Part shown: in pieces, positions 18,738-33,647 of the stretch | Layout of the letters: every line of letters begins with the position of its first letter | How positions within the stretch are numbered: the first letter of the stretch is position 1 | Assembly (NCBI GenBank): GCA_905250115.1 | Contig: CAJNOI010000141.1 | Coordinates: forward strand, 62,001 to 126,000 | Length of the DNA: 64,000 nt | Direction of reading: 5' to 3' | From: Adineta steineri | Lineage: Eukaryota > Rotifera > Eurotatoria > Adinetida > Adinetidae | Notes under the pieces: generated by a model | The model's database searches: none | Seen by the model: only the letters and a program-made list of their open reading frames with translations | Told to the model about the DNA's origin: nothing | Made by a program: the position numbers and the translations under genes

Positions 18738-21700
18738 ATGGCGTCTTCAAGTAGTGGTTTGACTGAAAGAAAATTAATTCGTATGTAGAAAATATACTGA
18801 TATATAGATAGATATATAATTTGTTTTTTAGATGTTCCATCAACAGATAATCATGCTCGATTTAATCTTTCACCTGTGCCAAGTGTTGGCGATGATGATG
18901 AAGATGAAGATGATGCTTTTGATCATCAAACTCGACGTGATTATCCTGATATAGATCAAGATGATAGTGGTGAAGAAGTTGATTTAGGTGGTAATCCACT
19001 TGATACTACAACTACCGTTACTATGTTTGATCATGATCATGAAGTTACGAATGCTTCTGATCGTAAACAAGATAATGGACAAAGTAACTAGACTTTTGTC
19101 TTTTTCTATACAAGAAAAACGAAATCTTATATTTTGATTTAGTGACCAATGTAGCATATGTTGTTCATAAACATTATGAAAATTTTCAAACAATCGATTG
19201 GTTAAAAGATTTAATGCGTAATCGTATTCGTCATCGTAATTTACGTGCACAACGAAGACAGAGTTGGAGAAAAAGATTGGCTTTTTGGTTTGATGCATGG
19301 AGTGGTTGGATATGTGTTTTATTAGTGGGTATATCAGCTGGTAAGCTATATATTTATAGATTATACTATTATAAATAAACGTAAAATTCTATATATATAT
19401 TATTTTTCAATAGGTCTTGTAGCTGGTTTTGTAGATGTTGGAGCAAAATGGATGAGCCATTGGAGAACAGGTGTTTGTACACCAGCATTTTGGCTTAATC
19501 GAGAACAATGTTGCTGGGGTTCACGAGATGTTACATTTGATGATGTTCATAATGAACTATGTAGTTCTGTATGTTATTATTATGTCAATATATAATAAAT
19601 AAATAAAAAGTTCTCAATAACATTTATTTAGTGGCAAACATGGTCAGCTATCTTTGGTATGGATGAATTACTAGTTAGTGCTTGGTTTTTTCGATATTTT
19701 ATGTTTATATTTTGGTCTGTTATATATGCTACATTTATTGTTATACTTGTTGTTGGTTCTGCACCGTATGCTAGTGGATCAGGTAAAATAAAATATTTAT
19801 ATCAATAGAAGTTATTTAAAAATTTCTCTCTTTTAGGTATTCCGGAAATTAAAACAATTTTATCAGGTTTTATAATGTATGGTTACTTGGGTAAATGGAC
19901 ATTTTTAATAAAAAGTATTGGAATGATATTTGCTACGAGTGCGGGTCTTATTGTTGGTAAAGAAGGTCCATTTGTACATATTTCTTGTTGTTGTGGAAAT
20001 CTTTTTTCAAGTAAATTAAAACAAATTTTTAATTAAATATAATAATATTTTTTTCTTATTATTATTATTTTTTTTAAAAAAATAATTAGAACTTTTTCCA
20101 AAATATGGTAATAATGAAGCACGTAAACGTGAAATATTATCAGCAGCTGCTGCAACAGGTGTTTCAGTTGCTTTTGGTGCACCTATTGGTGGAATTCTAT
20201 TTAGTTTAGAAGAAATAAGTTATTATTTTCCGTATAAAACATTATGGCGAACATTTCTTTGTTGTATGATTGGTGCACTTGTTGTACGAATAATAAATCC
20301 ATATGGTAATGGACATGAAATTCAATTTCCTGTTGAATATAATGTACCATGGGCAATATTTGAAGTTATACCATTTATTGGTCTTGGTGCACTTGGAGGT
20401 TTATGGGGAACATTATTTATAAAAACAAATATACGTTGGTTAAAATATAAGAAAACTAGTCGAATTGGACAATATCCACGTGCTGAAGTTATTATTTTAA
20501 CTTTAATAACAGCTATTATTTGTTATCCAAATAATTATTTAAGATTAACAATGCCTGAATTAATCAGACGTTTAGTTGGACAATGCCATGTTGAAGATCA
20601 TATGGATCTATGGTACGTACTACATATCATAATTACTTTTATAGATAAAGATCATTTTAACAATACAATACAGTTACTTTCTTAGTATATGAAATAATTA
20701 GAATAAATATATATTTTTATTTTTCTAGTGATTATCAACGTGATAAACCAATTGGAACAGCAACAGCTAAATTATATGCTGCTTTCGCTGGTCCTGGTCT
20801 TCATCGTGCTATATGGCAATTATTTTGGGCATTAATTGTTCAAGTAATACTTATTATATTTACAATTGGTATTAAAGTTCCATCAGGTTTAATTGTTCCT
20901 AGTATATCAATAGGAGCTATTGCTGGTCGTCTAATTGGTATTATAACAGAACAAATAGCATTTCAAAATCAACATTTAGCTATATTAAGACGTGAATGTG
21001 GTGTATCAAATGAGCATTGTGTTACACCTGGACTTTATGCTGTTGTCGGTGCATGTGCATTTTTAGGTGGAGTTAGTCGAATGACTGTTTCTCTTGTTGT
21101 TATTATGAGTGAAGTAACTGGTGGATTATCTTATATTGTTCCATTGATGATTTCAGCATTAACAGCAAAATGGGTGGGTGATGCATTTGGTGAAGGAATC
21201 TATGAAGAGAATGTTAAATTAAGTGGTTATCCATATTTAGAAAATCGTGAAAGTTTTCGATTTACTTTAAAAGCAGGTGAAGCAATTCGTGCAAATCGTT
21301 CAGGTGAACCAATTCCATTAGCATGTATATATCAAGATGGTATGACAATTGCACAAATTGATTTACTTGTACGTCGTCATCCCCATTCAATTTATCCAGT
21401 TGTTATTAGTGAAGATTTTCCTTGTATTGTTGGTCAAGTTCAACGAAGAGATTTATTAGCTGTACTTAAATCACGTAAAACTCAATTAACATTTACACAT
21501 ACAAAACCATTACTTAATAGAAAAGTATCTGTTGTATCAATGTCAAATTTATTAAATAAATCAGGTCAACCATCAACATTAGGAATGAGACGTGCATCAA
21601 TAGCTTTACAAGCATCAAAAACTTTACAATTACATAAATTAGTTGATCGTGCACCAATTCTTGTTACGGATCAAACACCAATGGAAGCAGTCATAGATAT

Positions 21701-21885
21701 GTTTAGAAAATTAGGTTGTCGACAAATATTTGTGACGAAAAATGGGTAAGAAATTTTATCTTATTAATTAATAGGAATATTATTATTATTATTTTTGTTC
21801 TAGTCATCTTCAAGGTATTTTAACTCGAAAAGATATTATTCGATTGATGCATGAAGCAAATGTATCAGACAAATTTGAACGTTAG
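18738..21885 (+). CDS. ClC-3/4/5-type endosomal chloride/proton exchanger
   Basis: A multi-exon gene from ATG 18738 ([12 protein letters not shown]) to TAG 21885. The splice joins I followed stay in frame (e.g. GSG|IPE, DLW/C|DYQRD). The acidic N-terminus ([11 protein letters not shown]) precedes the ClC membrane domain. Signature motifs are [14 protein letters not shown] (gating glutamate present), [19 protein letters not shown] with SYYFP (the proton glutamate of exchangers present), and the late [16 protein letters not shown]. Two CBS domains follow ([16 protein letters not shown]... and [15 protein letters not shown]...[10 protein letters not shown]). Both key glutamates point to a 2Cl-/H+ exchanger of the ClC-3/4/5 class, which acidifies endosomes, rather than a channel. 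Confidence 0.93.
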
Positions 21886-22181
21886 GATAGATCTGTTTTT
21901 TTTTTCTAAAAATACATGTAACTTTTCTTCATTTTTTTATGAAATTAGAAACAAAATGTATTTTTAAATAAAATTTTTAATTTATTCATTTGATATTTTA
22001 CAATAAGGAAAAAACGTTGGCGTTAATTTAACGTCGTAAATCTGCTACTATAATTATTTTTTTGACCGAGATATCTATTGTCAGAAACAGACAACAATAT
22101 CTCTTTGACGTCAATGAATTATTATTTAACATATATATACTGTTGCGTGTTAAAATCTTGAATAGAAAATCTTTATACATC

Positions 22182-23264
22182 ATGAATATATCTTCACCTC
22201 CACCAAATGGACCACCATCTAGTAATTCTGGTCCTCCTCGTCCAGGAGGACCTCCTCCGATGCCAACTATTACGGCTCTTCAAAATGATATTGCACTTTA
22301 TGGTTATGCTCTATTATATATACTTGCTTTATTTGGTCATATAAGTAGTTTTTTAATTTTTCTTCGACCAATACTTAATCGTATATCAACAAGTTGTCTA
22401 TTTATTGCATTAACTATAACTGATTCTATTTATCTATTAGTGAGCATCTATGATTTTATCAATATTGGTTTTGAAATTCGAGATTCATCAAAAGATCCTT
22501 CAGCTATATGTCGATTTCGTAATTTTATTCAATGGACAGCTATGTGTTCAAATGCATGGTTATTAGTTGCAATTGTTACTGATCGATGGATACGTGTCAA
22601 ATTTCCATTTAAATCAAAACAAATATGTACACCACGAAATGCTTTAATAATAACAATTATTATTGTTATTCTTAGTGCTGGTTTTAATGCACATATACTT
22701 GAACCTAGTTATGGTCAACTACCAGCTGGTATTATGACTGTATGTGGACCAAAACCGACCAATGCTATTTATAATACATTTGTTCGACAAATATGGCCAA
22801 CAATATTTTCATGTATTCAAACACTTATTCCTGTTATTTTATTGATGATTTTTTCAATTGATACATTTCGTCGTTTAGCACGACAAACAAGAATTCAAAA
22901 TACTCATCAAGGACGTCGTCGAACTCATCTTGATAATCAAATGTTATTGATTATGTTAGCTACAATATTATTATTTGTAGCAACAACTTTACCATTAGGT
23001 TTATTTAATATTTTATTAACACCAGTTCTTGTTGGAAAAATGACACAAACACAATTATTACAATTATCATCTATATTTACATTTATAGCTGCTATTAATT
23101 ATACTTTTAATTTCTATATACATTGTTTAACAAGTCGATTATTTCGACAAGAACTTTTATATATTTACAAATGTCGAAATAGAAATACTCAAATAGGAGT
23201 GGCAACAAATACAATTCGATTAAATCCAACAGGAATTGCAATGACACAAATTCAAGTAAAATAA
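22182..23264 (+). CDS. rhodopsin-like G-protein-coupled receptor
   Basis: A single exon of about 360 aa. The first plausible ATG (MNISSPPPNGPPS) follows 120 in-frame bases that begin without an ATG. A Pro/Gly/Ser-rich extracellular N-terminus with an N-glycosylation motif precedes seven hydrophobic segments. A DRW version of the DRY motif follows TM3 (VTDRWIRVKFP). A basic third loop (RRLARQTRIQ...GRRRTHLDNQ) precedes TM6. TM7 is AAINYTFNFYIHCLTS, in place of NPxxY. The overall look is that of the peptide-receptor-like (FMRFamide-type) class expanded in rotifers and other spiralians; the ligand is unknown. It lies 300 bases after the transporter but with its own promoter. Confidence 0.85.
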   Translation: MNISSPPPNGPPSSNSGPPRPGGPPPMPTITALQNDIALYGYALLYILALFGHISSFLIFLRPILNRISTSCLFIALTITDSIYLLVSIYDFINIGFEIRDSSKDPSAICRFRNFIQWTAMCSNAWLLVAIVTDRWIRVKFPFKSKQICTPRNALIITIIIVILSAGFNAHILEPSYGQLPAGIMTVCGPKPTNAIYNTFVRQIWPTIFSCIQTLIPVILLMIFSIDTFRRLARQTRIQNTHQGRRRTHLDNQMLLIMLATILLFVATTLPLGLFNILLTPVLVGKMTQTQLLQLSSIFTFIAAINYTFNFYIHCLTSRLFRQELLYIYKCRNRNTQIGVATNTIRLNPTGIAMTQIQVK

Positions 23265-23596
23265 TCATACAAAACTATGCTCTTTTTTTGTATCATCAGA
23301 TGAGGGTCAGTGTGGGCAAATAAAAGATGAATTCACATCCTCAATTTATTTAAACAATATATTGATAAGTAGCAAAGGAGAATATCTTTACTAATTCTAA
23401 TTGAATTAAAGTTGATTTATTTTCAATACATTATCTATATTTATATATATATATGTATATAAGACAATAAACATTAACAAGAGTTTATTTTTGAAATATC
23501 GAACTACAATATGAATAATGTCTTGATTCAAACGATTTTAATCGCTTTTCAATTATAAAGTGAAAAGAAGAAAACGAAAAAAGAAGGATGGATGAA
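23265..23596. other. convergent spacer between GPCR and TCHP
   Basis: 3' flanks only. AATAAA-type signals and a short TA dinucleotide run occur near 23440-23475. Confidence 0.5.
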
Positions 23597-25802
23597 TTAA
23601 TTCCAATTAGCTCGACGACGACCATAAAACTAAATAAAATCATTCAAAAAGATAATTTCAAATAATTTGACTTACTTTAGGTTCTACAGCTGTAGCAGAA
23701 ATAACAGCTTTTTGTTGACGCATTAATTGATCCATTTGTCGTTTATCTTCTCGTTCCAAAGCATCTTGTTTTTCTAATTCCAATCGAGATTGTGCTCGTT
23801 CTTGTTTTACAATTGATACCTGAAACACAAAAATAAGACTTTATTTCAAAAACAAAATCGAATTAATTTTTACTTGTCTTTGTAAATCTTGTTTCTTATC
23901 TTCTCTTTCTTTGATTTGTTTTTGTTTTTCAATTAAATCATATTTTCTTGCTTGTTCCATTTCAGCTATAAGTGCTTGTCGTTTTTCATATGTTTCTTGT
24001 TGTTGTTCTTTTAATGCGTTTAATTTTTCCATAACTTGTTCTTGTCTTTCATCCATAACTTGTCGCATCAATTTCTCACGTAATTCTTTTTCATGTTCCC
24101 ATTCTTGTTCACGTCGTGCCCATTGTTTAGCAGCTTCTTCTCTATTTTCGAAAAGAAAAACAATCAATATAGAAATCGATTTTCTGTTTTTTTTCTGAAA
24201 AATAAGAAATTTACTGAAACATCGAATCAAGTTCTTGTTCTTTTTCTTTTTCTAATTTCATTTGTTGTTGAAATTGTTGAAGCATATGTAATGCATCACG
24301 TCTTAATTGTTCACGTTGTTCAGATTGTTCGATACGACTTTCTTCATCGGCATGAGCAATTGATGAAAGAATTTTCATATCTAATTCCTAAAAATAATTT
24401 AAAATTATTCAATGAAAAAATAATCATGAAATAAAACAAACCAATTTTTCTTGAACTTCTTTAGCTCGTTTATGTAATTTTGCTTTATGTTGACGTAAAA
24501 GTTGACGACTAAATATAACAAGAATAGAAGAAGAATTAAATGAAAAAAATCATACCCATAATCTTGTTGAACATAACGTTTTTCCATTTGTTGTTTTGCT
24601 TCTTCATATTGATCTAATTCCCATTGTTCACGTAAGAGACGTTCTTCTTCTTGTTTTAACAATTCAGACTAAAAATAATAAATAATCAAATTAGAGAATC
24701 TCTTCAAAAAGATCTCAATGTTTACTGATTATTATCTACTATGAATAGTCCGTCAATAGACAATACGCGCGCGAAGGAAAATAATTAAATAATTGCTTCT
24801 AGAGTAGAGCGTACACGAAAACAAGCTTATATTGATTCTGCTCAGCGAAAAGTCCTTTTTAGTTTCAAACACGTTATTAATAATCTGACCGGAAAAGGTT
24901 AGAGAACTCAAAAATGATAAATCCCAATTACCTCTTCTTCTTTATCTCGAAGTTCATCCATTTGTTCTTGTAAAATATATTTTAATTGATCAATTCTTCT
25001 TTTTCTTTCATTTTGTTCTTCTTGTTCTAATTGTTCTTGTTCATTGATACGTTGACGTAATTCTTCTTGATATTTTAAATTCATTTCTTCTTCTTCTTGT
25101 TGAGCTAAACGTTTTTCATTAAGTTGATCCGACCAAATTTCAGGTTGTAAATTTTGTAATTTTTGTTGTTCAATTGAACGTAAATCAGGATCATTTGCTA
25201 TCCAATGTTCATATAATTTTTCATCAGCTACAGCTTTACGTTCTTTTTCTCGAGCTGAACGAAGATTTTCAGCACGCATTTTCATATCAGGAACTGATTC
25301 ACGTGCTGATGATTGACGAATGGATGATAATTCATTCTTTTTACAAAAACAAAATATTTTTTTTATTATTTAAATTAAATAATTTTACTAACCTGAAATT
25401 GAAGTTTTTCACCTTCAAGAATAGCAGCAAGATGATTACGTCGTTGTTCAAGTTTATTTAATTTTTCTTCTTTATCTTGTTCACCACGGTATGCTTCATT
25501 ACTTGAATAAAATCATTTAATTATCAATAGATAAATAATAATAATAAATATTTTTACCTGATTACAGCTGAAGTAGGTGATGTCCAATGACTATGGACGG
25601 AATTATGACGTGTTTGTGCTTTAAAATAATTAGCTGTTTGCGCCCATTGAGCTCTAGAAAATAGTAAATAAAATAAGATATAGAATGAGTTGATTCTTTT
25701 TTACTTTTTTTCAGCTTCAATTTCTTGTTTTCGTTGTATTATCTGTTGAGGTGCTTGCAATTGTTTTATAGCATAGCGCGATTGTAATGTTGGAAGTACC
25801 AT
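23597..25802 (-). CDS. TCHP: trichoplein keratin filament-binding protein
   Basis: A multi-exon minus-strand gene. It starts MVLPTLQSRYAIKQ at 25802 and ends ...YGRRRANWN-stop at 23597. Nearly the whole protein is a charged coiled coil (Glu/Gln/Arg/Lys-rich, e.g. REQWELDQYEEAKQQMEKR). The MxLPTL start, the LYEHWIANDPDLR segment after a KSAREKERK-like stretch, and an Asn/Trp ending all fit the trichoplein family. Trichoplein is a centriolar/keratin-associated protein that restrains primary cilium assembly through Aurora A. One intron (about 24670-24930) is unusually long and AT-rich with a CGCGCG patch. Confidence 0.8.
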
Positions 25803-26341
25803 GTTCGATTTTCTGAATATGTGAAATTAAATTGAACAATTATTCAAGAATGAATTTAGATTGGATCAAGAACCATGAAGTTAAACTATTCTATGGTAGT
25901 TACCTTCGTTTGTAAATTTACATTTTCACATTAAATATTTTTATCAAATTAAGAAAAGTATTTTATTATAGTACTTATTTAAATGTTTTTTCTTAATCAA
26001 ATGTATTAATTTAAAATATATAGAATAGAGGGCACTAGTGTATTATTAATTGTAATAGTCTTGAAGACTTCTAAGTGAGTTTAATTAGCTTTCCGAATGT
26101 TATAAGCCATCAATTTACTGTTAATTCTTCTTCTTTGGTTAGTAATCTATAGATTTAATCAATTACATGATATATGTGACTGTAGTATAAATAGATATGT
26201 TTTTCTTATTGGGAGTCAGCTGTATGAATAATTATTCTTTATAATGATTTATGTGACACATATTATTATTTAGAATAATAGATTTTATATTTAAAATCAT
26301 AAAAATAAAAAAAAAATGTCTTTTCTATATTTATTTTGAAA
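25803..26341. other. intergenic
   Basis: TCHP promoter side and 3' flank of the M6PR-like gene. No gene is seen. Confidence 0.4.
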
Positions 26342-27115
26342 TTATACAGATTCGTATTTTCCTGATGATGTTGCTGAATTTCCTTGAAAACAATTTCGAA
26401 TAGAATTAATACAAAATCTACAACCAGTGAGTGCTAGTCCAACAATAAGTAACCAAAAACCTGGATGTGGTAAAACTGCTAAACCAGTTTGTTTTTCTTT
26501 AAATCGATTGTATAAAATACCACCAAGCAAATAAACAATCACTAAAACAAGTAATATAATAATAAAAACAGTACCACCTGATACACCACCTTCTTTAATT
26601 GGACAAGCTCCTGCTGCTTTAACTGTAATATCAAATTGACACGTAGGATTTTCTTTTACATCCATTGTTGTTGGATTTGTAATACTTGTATCACAAATAA
26701 ATGTAATTTTTACAAGACGTTCATTCATATTACATTTAGCATTGCGCATAGTCATAACAACTCCAGTACCTGGTCCTTGTGGATTTTCTTTAAATTCAAG
26801 ATTAGGAGATTTACCATATCCATCAAGATAACCCATAGCTGATTCAAAACTACTTGTTGCAATTCGTTCTTGACATGAAGTTATACCTTTGTCTAATGGA
26901 GCTGGACTCTTTCCACATTTATCTGCTGGAACTATACCACAAGGAGTAAGAAGATATCGAAATTGTGTATCGCCACCTGAAAGTGTTAAATGATCTAATT
27001 TATTAAGATCATATTTATTTGCACCAAATGTTTGACGACATGAACTAAGTGAACTATCAATTGGAATAATATTAACTAAAGTTAGAATTAAATAAAACAA
27101 CACCATGGTTGACAT
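26342..27115 (-). CDS. cation-dependent mannose-6-phosphate receptor-like (MRH domain) membrane protein
   Basis: A single exon of 257 aa from ATG 27115. A signal peptide (MVLFYLILTLVNIIPIDSS) is followed by a luminal cysteine-containing MRH-like domain (about 25-170; C at CRQTFG, CGIVPADKCG, CQERI, CNMNERLVKITFICD, CQFDI, ACPI). One strong membrane helix (about 180-200, VFIIILLVLVIVYLLGGILY) and a YNRF motif follow. A juxtamembrane segment LPHPGFWLLIVGLALTGC resembles the cytosolic/second hydrophobic part of CD-MPR and Atg27-like proteins. The likely role is sorting cargo between Golgi and endosome. I cannot confirm the sugar-contact residues, so Atg27-like is the alternative. Confidence 0.7.
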   Translation of the reverse strand: MSTMVLFYLILTLVNIIPIDSSLSSCRQTFGANKYDLNKLDHLTLSGGDTQFRYLLTPCGIVPADKCGKSPAPLDKGITSCQERIATSSFESAMGYLDGYGKSPNLEFKENPQGPGTGVVMTMRNAKCNMNERLVKITFICDTSITNPTTMDVKENPTCQFDITVKAAGACPIKEGGVSGGTVFIIILLVLVIVYLLGGILYNRFKEKQTGLAVLPHPGFWLLIVGLALTGCRFCINSIRNCFQGNSATSSGKYESV

Positions 27116-27419
27116 TGTTAGACGAAAACAAAATATAAAACGTGTCTAAACGAAGATAACATAGCTTTTTCTTGACATTACTTATCATTTATCAACATAA
27201 TACATTAGACTGTTTACATCTATTTCGTTTTCTTTTTTCTTCAAATGAGCCAATAAATTTTTATTCACAACTTTTCATTCATTTTTAAATAGAAACGTCT
27301 ATCTGCATTTCATTTCATATTGAAATTGAAATACAAGTATTACAAATATAGAAAAACAAAACACAAAAAAAAGAAAAGAAAAAAACTCATCAAATTGAAA
27401 TTAAAATATAGATGAATTA
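27116..27419. other. intergenic spacer
   Basis: About 300 bases between two minus-strand genes, with A-rich tracts near 27350-27390. Nothing is recognised. Confidence 0.4.
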
Positions 27420-29043
27420 TTAAAAACGTTCATGATATTTATTATTTGGTACAAATGAAGTATTATGACTGTTCTCATTTAATTTTTGTTGCTGTTCATA
27501 TTCATATTTAAGTTGAGCTAATATATGTTCATCCTTTGGTTGATTAACATAAATAGATAAATAATGAAATAATTTTTGTATTAATTGATCATTTGCTCGA
27601 ATTTGCTTTACATGATTTACTTCATTTAGTTTATATTGATGTAATTGTTCATATAAAAATTTAAGTAAATCTTCATATTCAAATTCAACTTCATTTGATA
27701 AACGTTGAGATTTTTCACAAGTTATTATTTTGGTTTGAAGGTCATCGATTGTAGTACGACATGATGAGATTTCACGTCGAAGTTCAAGTATAAGTTCAGT
27801 ATCATTTGTAGGATTAGAAGACTGAGCAGATGAGGAAAAAAATGGGATAAGAAGATTTATACGTTCTCCGAGAAGAACACTTGATTGACGTTCAAAATCT
27901 TTTAATGTTATTCGACCATCTATTAAATAAAAAAAAGAGAGAGATAGACAAACAGTTTTAACATGAAAGTTTCAAACACCCTCAAGTGCGTGAACAGGGG
28001 TACGGATTGATCCATTCTGACAAGCCGAAAAGAAACTTATCTAGTTACCGGACAAAACGTCGCAGGCGTATGGCTCAGTGAGGGTGAAGATGCATCGAAT
28101 ATCAACATCCCACGTAGATACACTGTCCAACATCAAAGATTTATTAGCAATTCATTTTGTCCTAGCGTCACTTATCTTTTCCCATTCCTGGTTACGTCAC
28201 TGGTATTAAAGATCTCGATTTGTTCAAAAATTTTACAATAGATATCCATATAAAAAAAAAGATTTTCAATAATTTCTTACCAGTATTGGTCTCCGATAAT
28301 TGTTCTATAAATTGTAATTCTCTTTTTTGATTATTAGAAAATAATTTTGGATAAATTTTTTTAAGTAAATCAACAAGATCAATTAATTTAAATCTTGAAT
28401 TCAGTAATGCTTGAAGAGCATCATTTGATATATTCATTTGTTTATTGCTTTCTTGTTGTTCACGTTTATTATTTTCATATGCTACATTATAAGTACTATA
28501 TCGATCTGATTGATCATGATTATGTTGTTGTTGTCGATGATGTCGCCGAGATGATTTTTTCGTTCGACTTTCATTTAATGTGGGATTATTATTATTATTT
28601 TTATTTTGGCTAGTATTATGAGCACGATGATTATCGTCATCATCATCAGTAGATTTATCATCATGTAATAATTTTTGATATTCAACTGATGATAATTGCG
28701 GGAAAAAATGTTTAACACGAAATCGTACTTGATTTGTTGCAGCGGCTGAACGAAGTAAATTAACGGCATGCTCGCGACTAATACCAATTGATGATTCATC
28801 ATTTATTGAAAGAATTTGATCACCAATCTATAGTTAAAAAAAATAATTTATTCTATCGAATAATATTTGTAATAAAAAAAATTTTATTACTTTTAATCGT
28901 CCATCTTTTTGTGCTAATCCATTATCAAGTAATTCTTTAATATAGATACCTGATTTATTTGTTGCTCGTTTAAATCCTAAAATTCTAATACCAAGTCCAT
29001 TTCGACTATTTGCATATACAATTAATTCTTCTGTATTCGTCAT
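27420..29043 (-). CDS. PDZ-domain protein with EF-hand-like turn and C-terminal coiled coil
   Basis: Three exons: about 29043-28892 (ends DGRLK, donor GTAATA), about 28829-28280 (ends SETNT), and about 27919-27420 (starts DGRITLKDFER). The PDZ domain fills the first ~95 residues (NGLGIRILGFKR carboxylate loop, then KDGRLKIGDQILSIN). A low-complexity Asp/Asn/His linker follows, then a helical segment (LLNSRFKLIDLVDLLKKIYP). A DGRITLKDFE loop resembling half an EF-hand is created exactly at the exon join. The C-terminus is a coiled coil (RREISSCRTTIDDLQTK). The PDZ resembles that of STXBP4-type scaffold proteins, but I cannot name the orthologue. The last intron contains repeat-like DNA. Confidence 0.7.
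27978..28202. mobile_element. degenerate hAT-like MITE remnant in the PDZ gene intron
   Basis: A less AT-rich island inside the last intron. Its right end reads ...GGTTACGTCACTG, the inverse of a CAGTGACGTAACC end typical of hAT transposon termini. The left end (near AGTGCGTGAACAGGGGTACGG) is a weak match to the inverted end. No target duplication is visible. It is probably an old non-autonomous insertion. Confidence 0.4.
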
Positions 29044-30177
29044 TGATAGAATATCATAAAAGCAGAAATATATATCGGTGGGTGGAATAATAGCGCATAG
29101 CGCTTACAAAATACTATGTTAATTTTAACCTTGTATGCATGCGCGCAAATGAAGAAACAGAAGAGTGAATTAAAAATCAGTCAGTCATAGATACTTCAAT
29201 ATATTCCTATAGGATACAACATTGGACAATCAAATTTATATTTGAAAACCCTATATTGATAATCTTTCCTATAGGGACATCTATAGTTTAAATTCGGCAT
29301 GTTCGTAATATATGTCATTCAATTACATACATTATTTATTATACTAATCATATTTACCTGGATTTTTATTTATGTTTAATTAAAAAGTATTATTGAATAT
29401 TAGTTAAAAGTGATGTGCTCTAATTTCTATTTTATTATTATCTTAATACTAACTATGGTATCTTTTAAGAAAAAACTAAAATCAATGTAGAAATATTAAA
29501 AGATCTAATAGATTTGTGTTTACACATACCTGGAGTAGAAATATCCATGGTAACTAAAATATCTCTTAATTCATTGATTATATTGTACTATAATTAATTA
29601 TCAATATCAAATCATATCATATTATTCCAAGACAAAGTGTCATACTTATAGAAGCTAAACTGCTACTACTAATGTAGTTTTTTAACATGCTTAGAAAAAA
29701 TGACGCAGAACAAGGGCGTACCGAAATCCTGAAAGCAAAGTAGGGATGGACATAGGTCATATTTTTACTATTTTCAATATAAAATCTAAAAATAGGTGGA
29801 GATGTCACGCTCCACACGTTCCGCTCTCGGTACGTCACTGGAAAAGACAGAACGTGATAACTTTCTACATGTTTTTAATAGTGAACAGTTTTCTAATTCA
29901 TTTCGAAATTTGATAGATAAATAGAGATGTCACTATTAGACAAAAGATGGACAAATTTAAAATAAAACAATAAATGATTGGTGAAGAGAACTGATGTGTT
30001 GATTGATAAAGATGAATCATTAATGAAATAACTCGCCCGTTACAAATACGCATACCAATTCATACAGAGGACCCAATTGCGCACTTGCTCTAAGAACATT
30101 TACATAACATTCTTTTTTTTAATGATATTTTAGCTTATATAATATTTTAAGATTTCATAAAACTTACTTAATAAATA
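29044..30177. other. divergent intergenic region between PDZ gene and AMPK alpha
   Basis: Shared upstream DNA of two divergent genes. It contains a CG-containing palindrome-like patch near 29090-29105 (AGCGCATAGCGCT) and a possible hAT-like remnant at 29711-29840. Otherwise it is AT-rich with no gene. Confidence 0.4.
29711..29840. mobile_element. possible short hAT-like remnant
   Basis: The left end CAAGGGCGTACCGAAA and the inverse of the right end (CAGTGACGTACCGAGA) share a CGTACCGA core in inverted orientation about 130 bases apart. The end type is the same as in the neighbouring intron element. Flanks do not show a clean 8-bp duplication, so this is tentative. Confidence 0.35.
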
Positions 30178-33365
<3,188 letters not shown>

Positions 33366-33647
33366 ATAACATTTATACATATATTATTATTTTTTTTGCA
33401 TCTATGCGTATATGTACATATTTGCCTTTTTCTTTCGTTCGTTTTTTTTCTTCTTTTCTTCTTCTCCTTTTGTAGTCTTTATTTGTAGTCGCTCGCGTCC
33501 TTGTCTCTCTCTTTGTATTTTTTATTCTCCTTATTCATTGTTATTTAAAAAACATAAAATAAAGATAGTGATTTGAGGAGAAATTTATCGAATTATTTTA
33601 TTGAAATATGTAATTTAAAAAAACAAGAAATATTTGATTAATCGAAA

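Noticed and set aside
29617..29838. Minus-strand open frame of 73 codons
   Set aside because: It coincides with a transposon-like relic and has no coding pattern.
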